Source of the DNA: Desulfobacterales bacterium
GTDB taxonomy: Bacteria; Desulfobacterota; DSM-4660; Desulfatiglandales; JALVZP01
Assembly: GCA_027037575.1 (NCBI GenBank)
Contig: JALVZP010000356.1
Coordinates: forward strand, 1-5,687
Direction: 5' to 3'
DNA length: 5,687 nt
A program made the translations under genes and the position numbers. Positions 1 through 5,513 of this stretch are shown here, piece by piece (position 1 is the stretch's first letter; each line of letters begins with the position of its first letter). A model generated the notes under the pieces. That model did not search any database. It was not told the origin of the DNA and saw nothing but the letters and a program-made list of their open reading frames with translations.

Positions 1-19
1 ATCCTCATTCAATAGTTTT

Positions 20-25
20 TATAAT
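20..25 (+). promoter_or_regulatory. possible -10 box upstream of the PE operon
   Basis: A perfect TATAAT lies 24 nt before the ATG of the phosphoesterase gene. Transcription would start near position 32 and give a leader of about 18 nt that includes the ribosome binding site. The matching -35 element would fall at or before position 1, so it cannot be checked here. In AT-rich DNA a lone TATAAT is weak evidence. In one frame the first 15 nt read as four codons and a stop, so an upstream gene could end there and the operon could begin further left. Confidence 0.25.
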
Positions 26-49
26 GGGAAAAACCCGTAGAGGAAAAAT

Positions 50-460
50 ATGGCAACAGGCAGATTTGTTGTTCAGGAACATCATGCAAGAAAACTACAT
101 TATGATTTCAGGCTTGAGATGGGAGGGATCTTAAAGTCCTGGGCAATTCCAAAAGGCCCTTCTATGAATCCAAAGGATAAGAGATTAGCAGTAATGGTAG
201 AAGATCATCCTGTTGAATACATAGATTTTGAAGGAGAGATACCTCCAGGCCACTATGGTGCAGGAAAGGTGTTTATATGGGACAAAGGTGAATATACCTT
301 AGTAGAAGGAGATGACCCATTAAAGGAGCTTGAAAAGGGAAAGCTTGTTTTCAGGCTAAATGGGAAAAAACTAAAAGGAGAGTTTGCTCTTATAAAGATG
401 AAGGGAAAGGATAACAGTTGGTTGCTTATAAAGAAAAAGGATGAATTTGCACAAAAATAA
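50..460 (+). CDS. stand-alone 3'-phosphoesterase (LigD PE-domain family)
   Basis: This 136-aa protein consists of the phosphoesterase domain otherwise found as the N-terminal module of bacterial DNA ligase D. Family members are Mn-dependent and trim 3'-phosphates and 3'-ribonucleotides from DNA primer ends, readying them for repair synthesis or ligation. The signature RLHYDFRLE-like block is at residues 15-23. The residues matching the catalytic set of Pseudomonas LigD (His42, His48, Asp50, Arg52, His84, Tyr88) are all present as His11, His17, Asp19, Arg21, His53 and Tyr57. The PPGHYGAG block (65-72) and the WLLIKKKDEFA end (about 124-134) are also family-typical. No polymerase or ligase domain follows, so this is the single-domain form known from some bacteria and archaea. 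The start is fixed by GAGG at 40-43, 6 nt before the ATG, and by an in-frame stop at 38-40. The DUF4301 gene begins 12 nt downstream, which suggests cotranscription. Confidence 0.93.
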   Translation: MATGRFVVQEHHARKLHYDFRLEMGGILKSWAIPKGPSMNPKDKRLAVMVEDHPVEYIDFEGEIPPGHYGAGKVFIWDKGEYTLVEGDDPLKELEKGKLVFRLNGKKLKGEFALIKMKGKDNSWLLIKKKDEFAQK

Positions 461-472
461 GAGAGGTAAAAG

Positions 473-2005
473 ATGCTATTAAGTGAAAAAGATAAGGAGC
501 AGATAAAAAGGTTTGGGATAGATGAGGATTACATATCCTGGCAAATAGAGATGTTTAAAAAAGGAACACCCTATGTAAGGCTTGTAAGACCATGCACCGT
601 TGGAGATGGGATAATAAGGCTTTCAGATGAAGAGGCAAAAAAATATGTTAGACTCTATGAGGAGAAAGCAGGGGATTTAAAAAAAATAAAGTTTGTTCCT
701 GCATCTGGTGCTGCTACCAGGATGTTTAGGGCGCTTTCTCGCTTTTATAATGAAGAGAAAGAGCTTGGAGAGATAATGGAGCTTAAAGAAAAAGGAGATG
801 AGGATGCAGAAGATTTTATCCAATTTATCCAGAATATAAAGAGGTTTGCATTTTATGAAGATCTGAAAAGGGTCCTTGAAGAGAATGGATATGATATAGA
901 TCAGCTCCTTTCAGAGGGGAATATAAGACCTATACTTCATTATCTTCTTACAGAAGAAGGGCTAAATTATGCAAATCTTCCAAAAGCGCTTATAAAGTTT
1001 CATAAATATCCTGATGGATCAAGGACTGCGTTTGAAGAGCATCTGGTCGAGGCAAGTGGATATGCAATGAATAAAGATGGATGCTATCTTCACTTTACTG
1101 TTTCTCCTGAACACAGGGAAAGATTTCAAAGATTCTTCGAGCAAATAAGACATATATATGAGGAAAGGTTCTGCTTTAAATATAAAGTAGAGTTTTCAGA
1201 ACAAGAACATTCGACAGATACTATCGCTGTTGATATGGAAAATAGGCCATTTAGACTTAAGGATGGAAGTCTTCTTTTTAGACCTGCTGGTCATGGCGCC
1301 CTTTTGAAGAACCTAAATTCTATTGATGCTGATATCATCTTTATAAAGAATATAGACAATGTTGTCCCTGATAGGCTAAAGCCTGATATATATTTTTGGA
1401 AAAAGGTCCTTGGTGGATATCTTTTAATGATAAAAGAAAAGGTAAAGGATTTTATAAAGAAGGTAAAAGAGGGGAAAAAGATAAATGAAGCAATGGATTT
1501 TTGCAAAAGGTATCTTTATAGAAATGTGCCAGAGGGTTTTTCTTTAAAAGAAGAGATTGATTATGTCTTAGATCTTCTTAACAGACCACTTAGAGTATGT
1601 GGGATGGTAAGAAATGTAAAGGAGCCTGGAGGTGGGCCATTTTGGATAGAGGATGCAAACGGAAATATATCAATTCAGATAATAGAAGCTGCACAGGTAG
1701 ATATGTCCTCAAAAGAGCAAAGGGAGATATTTAATTCATCTACCCATTTTAATCCAGTGGACATAGTATGCTCCATTAAGGATGGAAATGGAGAAAAGAT
1801 TGATCTGTTTAAGTATAGGGATGAAAATGCGGTCTTTATTACTGAAAAATCTAAAGATGGAAAGCCATTAAAGGCGTTAGAACTTCCTGGACTTTGGAAT
1901 GGAGGTATGGCATATTGGAATACTATATTTATAGAAGTTCCTTCATTTACTTTTAATCCTGTAAAGAAAGTAGTGGATCTTTTAAGAGAAAATCATCAGG
2001 GATAG
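473..2005 (+). CDS. DUF4301 family protein, nucleotidyltransferase-like
   Basis: This 510-aa soluble protein has no signal peptide or membrane segment. I recognise it as DUF4301, a family of about this length with no assigned function. Family-typical blocks are TVGDGI (42-47), FVPASGAATRMF (74-85), FRPAGHGALLKNLN (269-282), and a C-terminal block from 470 (LPGLWNGGMAYWNT) to about 505 that includes FNPVKKVVDLL. The PASGAATRM loop resembles the nucleotide-binding GxGTRM loop of GT-A nucleotidyltransferases. The PAGHGALLKNL segment followed by FIKNIDNVVPD (290-300) resembles the PGGHG and VDN motifs of UDP-sugar pyrophosphorylases. An activity that transfers NMP to a sugar phosphate is therefore my inference, not an established function. 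The start is supported by GAGAGG at 461-466, 6 nt before the ATG. The gene lies 12 nt after the phosphoesterase and 4 nt before the 110-aa gene. The protein looks complete. Confidence 0.88.
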   Translation: MLLSEKDKEQIKRFGIDEDYISWQIEMFKKGTPYVRLVRPCTVGDGIIRLSDEEAKKYVRLYEEKAGDLKKIKFVPASGAATRMFRALSRFYNEEKELGEIMELKEKGDEDAEDFIQFIQNIKRFAFYEDLKRVLEENGYDIDQLLSEGNIRPILHYLLTEEGLNYANLPKALIKFHKYPDGSRTAFEEHLVEASGYAMNKDGCYLHFTVSPEHRERFQRFFEQIRHIYEERFCFKYKVEFSEQEHSTDTIAVDMENRPFRLKDGSLLFRPAGHGALLKNLNSIDADIIFIKNIDNVVPDRLKPDIYFWKKVLGGYLLMIKEKVKDFIKKVKEGKKINEAMDFCKRYLYRNVPEGFSLKEEIDYVLDLLNRPLRVCGMVRNVKEPGGGPFWIEDANGNISIQIIEAAQVDMSSKEQREIFNSSTHFNPVDIVCSIKDGNGEKIDLFKYRDENAVFITEKSKDGKPLKALELPGLWNGGMAYWNTIFIEVPSFTFNPVKKVVDLLRENHQG

Positions 2006-2009
2006 GAAA

Positions 2010-2342
2010 ATGGCAAATAATAAGAAATATGCTCCTTTTGAAGAAGGTATAATAACAATTCATTCTATTGATATCCCCTTATATCATATATCAAAAGAGG
2101 ACGGGCTGAAAATCCTTAATCTTCCAGTTTATTCACAATCAGGGGACATAATAAGTATCCTTATTTCCCCAAAAGACATAGGAATATTCCAATCCCTTAT
2201 AAAAGAGGATAATAAAATAGATGAGATTAGATTCTATTCTGATACCTCCTTATTTATTGGAACAGGAATTGTAAGATCTGTATCCCGAATAAAAAGCGGG
2301 GCAGAAAAAGGGAATTATCTTATAGAGATGCAGATTAAATAA
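2010..2342 (+). CDS. hypothetical protein, 110 aa, third gene of the PE/DUF4301 operon
   Basis: I do not recognise this protein. It has 110 residues with no signal peptide, membrane helix or cysteine. The pattern of alternating hydrophobic residues suggests a mostly beta fold with a short helix near 55-65. The C-terminal half (GTGIVRSVSRIK, 84-95, then NYLIEMQIK at the end) is loosely like the second half of a PilZ barrel. The PilZ RxxxR and D/NxSxxG cyclic-di-GMP motifs are absent, so I do not assign that family. The ATG comes 4 nt after the DUF4301 stop, and AGGGA near 1998-2002, inside the end of that gene, can serve as ribosome binding site. Such tight spacing points to translational coupling. 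The last 8 nt overlap the 3' end of the opposite-strand acyl-CoA synthetase gene. Its codon usage matches the neighbours, so I regard it as a real gene of unknown function. Confidence 0.8.
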   Translation: MANNKKYAPFEEGIITIHSIDIPLYHISKEDGLKILNLPVYSQSGDIISILISPKDIGIFQSLIKEDNKIDEIRFYSDTSLFIGTGIVRSVSRIKSGAEKGNYLIEMQIK

Positions 2343-4380
2343 AGATTTTGGCATCTACTATCCATGCACCTTCGCTATTTAAGATAACAGGATTAAGATC
2401 CATCTCTTTTATCTTAGGAAATTTTATACAAAGAGTAGATATTGCAATCATTACATCTAAAAATTTATCTAAGAAGTCCTTAGGGACTGATTTTGCTATC
2501 TTTGTCCTTCTAAAAATATATTCTGCTTCCTTCCTATTAAATGGAATCATAATAGGCTCTATGTCTCTATATAGCTCTACATCTGTTCCTCCTTTTCCAA
2601 TCATCATAATATGCCCAAATTTTGGGTCTTTTTTTACCCCAATAAAAAGTTCTATTTCTCCCTCAATCATTTCCTGGAAAAGTATGGCTATAATTTTTTC
2701 TTTTGGGATTTTTGAAGAGATTTCCTTATACGCCTTATTTAATTCATCAGGATTCCTTATTCCAAGCCTTATTAATCCTTCCTTTTTCTTATGAGAGATA
2801 TGTTTTACTTCAAATTTCATACAAACAGGGGCTTTAAGTTCCTTGAATACCTTTTCTGCCTCAAAATCTTTCATGTCTTTAATAATCAAATACTTGGGAA
2901 CATTTAAGGAAATAGATTTAATTACATCGAATGCTTTATATGAAAGATATCCTGTTGTTTCCATGTCTTCAAAAATCTTTTCTATCTTATTTAAAGAATC
3001 CCTGCTAATTTTTATAAAATCTGGATTTTTCTTTCTTAAGTCTTCTAATTCCTTATTTCTCATGCAAATATTAAGTGCCTCAAATGCCCTTTCAGGATGA
3101 TTAAATGCAGGAAGAAAAATATTTTTTGTTAGATCCTCCACCTTATCTCTTCTATAATCACCAATTACCCAGGAAATCACAGGTTTCCTGTAATCCCTTT
3201 TGGATATAACCTTGCCTATGGTCTTCAGGGTAGGGATCCCATTTATACAAAAAACAATATCTACGTTTTTATCCTCAAGCATTATATTTAGTGCCTCTGT
3301 ATATACTTTTCTGTAACCATGTCTGAAGCTTGCAGACATTATATCTAATGGATTGGATGGGCTATAATAATCAGGATATATCTCTTTTGCCCTGATTATA
3401 CTTCTTTTAGAAAGATTTGCTAATAAAAATCCATTTTCTTCAATTGAATCTAAACAGATGATTCCAGCCCCTCCAGACGGTGTAATTATCCCCACCCTTT
3501 TCCCTTCAGGAATCTCTTTTAACTTTAAAAATAGATAAACTACATCTTCCAGCTGCTGAGTAGACTCTACAGGGATAATGCCAAGTCTTTCAAAAAATGC
3601 CTTATATATCATGTAATCACCTGCAATAGAGCCAGAATGAGATATTATTGCCTTTGCTGCCTGTTTTGATCTTCCTGATTTAAATGCAATAATTGTTTTT
3701 TTTAAAGATTTTTTCTTTAAGACCTCCCAGAGAGATAAAGGATCTTTTAGCTCTTCAATATGAATTGCAATGATCTCTATTTCTGAATCATCTAATAGAT
3801 CTGAGATAATTTCAGAAAATCCTATATCACAGCCATTTCCAATATCTATGGACTTCCCAATATATAGATGAGAGAATCCTTGCACAAATAAGCCAGATTG
3901 ACCAATAAAGGCAATTGGTGCTACCTTTGAAGATACAGGAACAAAGGATGTAGTGAAATGAGAATAGTGATTTACTACACCCATAGAATTTGGGCCAAGA
4001 ATCCTGATTCCAGTCTCTTTGTGTATGTTTAAAATTTCATCTTGAAGTAGCTTCCCTTTCTCGTCTGCCTCTGCAAATCCATCACTTATTATTATGGCTA
4101 TCTGAATACCCTTTTCTGCACAGTCTCTAAGTATGGATGGAACACGCTCCCTTGAAACCATTATGACTGCAAGGTCAGGTGTTTCAGGTATGTCTCTGAC
4201 ATTTTTATAGCATTTGTGTCCCAATATCTCATTTGCTAATGGGTTTACAGGATATATCTTTCCTTTATAACCAAAATCCAGAAGTACCTGAAGTGGATTT
4301 AATGCCCCTTTACCTGTTTTTCTGCTAACACCTATTAATGCAACCGAGGAAGGAGAGCAGAGGTTTTCTGTTAAATTCAT
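2335..4380 (-). CDS. ADP-forming acyl-CoA synthetase, fused alpha-beta chain (acetate-CoA ligase family)
   Basis: This 681-aa cytosolic enzyme belongs to the NDP-forming acyl-CoA synthetase superfamily, which interconverts acyl-CoA, ADP and phosphate with a free acid, CoA and ATP. Domain order is a CoA-binding Rossmann domain (about 5-130; SSVALIGVSR, ILGPNSMG), two CoA-ligase flavodoxin-like domains (about 150-290 and 295-430), a linker, and an ATP-grasp domain (about 475-681). His248 in ISHSGSIAG matches the phosphorylated histidine, and Glu209 matches the glutamate that stabilises it. ATP-grasp blocks include FQEMIEGEIE (568-577), IGKGGTDVE (594-602), DLNPVIL (661-667) and VDAK (675-678). 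The family's HKSDVGGV-like loop here reads HKKKEGL from His530, keeping HK but losing the acidic residue. No GNAT domain is fused, so it is not a Pat-type lysine acetyltransferase. The substrate (acetate or a larger acid) cannot be read from sequence. The start fits the family N-terminus. Its AAGGA ribosome site sits within the 8-nt gap after the GAF-HisKA gene, unusually close to the ATG. Confidence 0.9.
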   Translation of the reverse strand: MNLTENLCSPSSVALIGVSRKTGKGALNPLQVLLDFGYKGKIYPVNPLANEILGHKCYKNVRDIPETPDLAVIMVSRERVPSILRDCAEKGIQIAIIISDGFAEADEKGKLLQDEILNIHKETGIRILGPNSMGVVNHYSHFTTSFVPVSSKVAPIAFIGQSGLFVQGFSHLYIGKSIDIGNGCDIGFSEIISDLLDDSEIEIIAIHIEELKDPLSLWEVLKKKSLKKTIIAFKSGRSKQAAKAIISHSGSIAGDYMIYKAFFERLGIIPVESTQQLEDVVYLFLKLKEIPEGKRVGIITPSGGAGIICLDSIEENGFLLANLSKRSIIRAKEIYPDYYSPSNPLDIMSASFRHGYRKVYTEALNIMLEDKNVDIVFCINGIPTLKTIGKVISKRDYRKPVISWVIGDYRRDKVEDLTKNIFLPAFNHPERAFEALNICMRNKELEDLRKKNPDFIKISRDSLNKIEKIFEDMETTGYLSYKAFDVIKSISLNVPKYLIIKDMKDFEAEKVFKELKAPVCMKFEVKHISHKKKEGLIRLGIRNPDELNKAYKEISSKIPKEKIIAILFQEMIEGEIELFIGVKKDPKFGHIMMIGKGGTDVELYRDIEPIMIPFNRKEAEYIFRRTKIAKSVPKDFLDKFLDVMIAISTLCIKFPKIKEMDLNPVILNSEGAWIVDAKIFI

Positions 4381-4388
4381 TTCCTTAC

Positions 4389-5237
4389 TTAATCTTCTAT
4401 ATCAAGCTTTATGATTTTTGCTACCTTCTTTTCCAATATTTCTACCTCTTTTACTATAATCTCCAAGTATTTTTTATTTGGATCATTATCAGGAAGTTTC
4501 TTATAAACTCTTTTTGCAAACCCACCTATTACTGTTAATGAATTTCTTAGATCATGGGCAACCCTATTTGCAATCTTTCCCATAGCTGCATGTCTCTCTA
4601 TCTCAAGTAGTCTCTTGTGTGTTCTTTCTAATTCGGCCGTTCTTTCTCTGACCTTCCTTTCAAGTTCTAAATTGCTCATATTTAATTCCTCATAAAGCTT
4701 TGCTATTTTTATTGCTATACCTATTTCATTTGCAATTATATATATGGCATCACTGTATCTTATGTGAAAGTAACCCTTTTTTTTAGAGGCAGTTACAAGT
4801 ATTCCTATGACACTATCTTCCAGTATTATAGGAGTAAGGGCAAAAGATTTCATATTTTCAGGGACAGGAACAATCTTTCCACCATCTGCCTTCTTTGTCT
4901 CCTCCTCTATATCATTTACAATAACAATCCTCTTTGTTTCAAAACATTTCTTTGTATAAGGGTCATTCAGTGTCTTTATTTTCTCATAATAATTTCCTCC
5001 CATACAAACACACTTTTTTATCTTCATATGATCATCTACATCAAATAAGACAATAGCACAGAGATCAAATTTGTATTCTTTAGTAAGAAGCTGAACAATT
5101 CCTTTCAAAAGCTCATGGAGCTGAAGATGGGAAGATAAAAGACGAGTTATCTCAAATAGTACTCTTAATTTTTGCTTGCTTTCTTTATATTTTTTTTCTA
5201 ACTCGCTTAGTTGAGTTAATAAATTTTTTAGAACCAT
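4389..5237 (-). CDS. GAF-HisKA protein lacking the kinase ATPase domain
   Basis: This 282-aa soluble protein has the input and dimerisation parts of a sensor histidine kinase. The order is a short N-terminal coil (about 1-30), a GAF sensory domain (about 35-180; FDLCAIVLFD, ALTPIILEDSVIGILV), a charged coiled-coil linker (183-215), and a HisKA dimerisation/phosphoacceptor domain (about 216-280). The H-box is VAHDLRNSLTVIGGF with phosphoacceptor His228; the usual Asn-Pro of the H-box is Asn-Ser here. The chain ends at the close of the second HisKA helix, so the N, G1, F and G2 boxes of an HATPase domain are missing. It therefore cannot phosphorylate itself without a partner. The GAF domain carries Cys60, a CxC pair (Cys76, Cys78) and Cys98, but the ligand is unknown. 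There is no clear Shine-Dalgarno before the ATG and no other nearby in-frame ATG, so the start is plausible but not secure. The acyl-CoA synthetase gene begins 8 nt after the stop, so the two are almost certainly cotranscribed. Confidence 0.87.
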   Translation of the reverse strand: MVLKNLLTQLSELEKKYKESKQKLRVLFEITRLLSSHLQLHELLKGIVQLLTKEYKFDLCAIVLFDVDDHMKIKKCVCMGGNYYEKIKTLNDPYTKKCFETKRIVIVNDIEEETKKADGGKIVPVPENMKSFALTPIILEDSVIGILVTASKKKGYFHIRYSDAIYIIANEIGIAIKIAKLYEELNMSNLELERKVRERTAELERTHKRLLEIERHAAMGKIANRVAHDLRNSLTVIGGFAKRVYKKLPDNDPNKKYLEIIVKEVEILEKKVAKIIKLDIED

Positions 5238-5273
5238 GTTATATTTCTAATATTGAAAATAGAACAAAGTCAA
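5238..5273 (-). promoter_or_regulatory. weak candidate promoter for the GAF-HisKA/acyl-CoA synthetase operon
   Basis: Reading the minus strand, TTGACT (5273-5268) lies directly behind the tRNA terminator T-tract and could be a -35 element. Possible -10 hexamers are TATTAG (5252-5247, spacer 15) or TTAGAA (5250-5245, spacer 17), both poor matches. With the second choice, transcription would start at or next to the ATG, giving a nearly leaderless mRNA. That would agree with the missing Shine-Dalgarno. Confidence 0.25.
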
Positions 5274-5307
5274 TAAAAAAAGGGTTGGCCTTGAAAAGGC
5301 CAACCCT
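5272..5307 (-). terminator. intrinsic terminator of the tRNA-Gly-Cys operon
   Basis: A perfect 10-bp GC-rich stem (AGGGTTGGCC pairing with GGCCAACCCT, 5281-5290 with 5298-5307) encloses a 7-nt loop. On the minus strand it is followed at once by TTTTTTATT. There is no T-run on the plus-strand side, so it acts on minus-strand transcription. It lies 15 nt past the end of tRNA-Cys and separates the tRNA unit from the GAF-HisKA operon. Confidence 0.93.
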
Positions 5308-5322
5308 CTTACCAACTAAGTA

Positions 5323-5395
5323 AGGCGGCGACCGGATTCGAACCGGTGAATAACGGCTTTGCAGGCCGCTGCCTTAGCCCCTTGGCTACGCCGCC
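5323..5395 (-). tRNA. tRNA-Cys (anticodon GCA)
   Basis: The full 73-nt cloverleaf can be folded by eye. The acceptor stem is GGCGGCG with CGCCGCC, and the D stem is GCC with GGC. The anticodon stem-loop is GCGGC-CTGCAAA-GCCGT, giving anticodon GCA, and the T arm is ACCGG-TTCGAAT-CCGGT. The discriminator base is U73, the main identity element of cysteine tRNA. CCA is not encoded and must be added by the CCA-adding enzyme. It is the second gene of a two-tRNA transcript, 4 nt after tRNA-Gly and just before the terminator. Confidence 0.97.
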
Positions 5396-5399
5396 TTAA

Positions 5400-5472
5400 A
5401 GCGGGAAACGGGACTTGAACCCGCGACCACCACGTTGGCAACGTGGTGCTCTACCACCTGAGCTATTCCCGC
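5400..5472 (-). tRNA. tRNA-Gly (anticodon GCC)
   Basis: The 73-nt cloverleaf has acceptor stem GCGGGAA with TTCCCGC, and D stem GCTC with GAGC. The anticodon stem-loop is CCACG-TTGCCAA-CGTGG, giving anticodon GCC, which reads GGC and GGU. The T arm is GCGGG-TTCAAGT-CCCGT with one G-U pair, and the discriminator is U73 as in bacterial glycine tRNAs. CCA is not encoded. It is the first gene of the Gly-Cys pair, with its 5' end about 6 nt after the predicted transcription start. Confidence 0.97.
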
Positions 5473-5485
5473 CTGTCTTTTGTAT

Positions 5486-5513
5486 TTTATACATTATTTT
5501 TCCAATTTGTCAA
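5486..5513 (-). promoter_or_regulatory. sigma70-type promoter of the tRNA-Gly-Cys operon
   Basis: On the minus strand there is a perfect -35 TTGACA (5513-5508), a 16-nt AT-rich spacer, and a -10 TATAAA (5491-5486). Initiation would fall near 5479, leaving a 5' leader of only about 6 nt before tRNA-Gly for RNase P to remove. No GC-rich stringent-type discriminator is visible after the -10. Confidence 0.8.

Noticed and set aside
24..134. Short plus-strand frame beginning MGKTRRGK before the phosphoesterase
   Set aside because: It runs out of frame through the start of the phosphoesterase gene, has no ribosome site, and its ATG is part of the TATAAT box.
1291..1506. Open frame on the minus strand inside the DUF4301 gene
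   Set aside because: It is a shadow of a well-supported gene. Its low-complexity Phe/Ile/Ser product is what antisense Lys/Glu-rich codons give, and it has no ribosome site.
2284..2301. CCCG...CGGG inverted repeat near the end of the 110-aa gene as a terminator
   Set aside because: The stem is only 4 bp with a long loop, lies in coding sequence and has no T-run.
2348..2794. Plus-strand open frame opposite the acyl-CoA synthetase
   Set aside because: It is a hydrophobic Ile/Ser-rich antisense shadow of the ATP-grasp domain and has no recognisable domain.
2843..3100. Second plus-strand open frame opposite the acyl-CoA synthetase
   Set aside because: Antisense shadow of a conserved enzyme, with no ribosome site or family resemblance.
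4338..4538. Plus-strand open frame across the junction of the two minus-strand genes
   Set aside because: It lies over the start of the synthetase and the end of the HisKA protein, both well supported. Its Phe/Tyr-rich product is typical of antisense AT-rich DNA.
4764..5048. Plus-strand open frame opposite the GAF domain
   Set aside because: Antisense shadow. The product is low-complexity Tyr/Ile/Leu with no domain.
5323..5472. tRNA genes as an integration site for a mobile element
   Set aside because: No integrase, no direct repeat of a tRNA 3' end, and a normal terminator and operon follow the 3' side.
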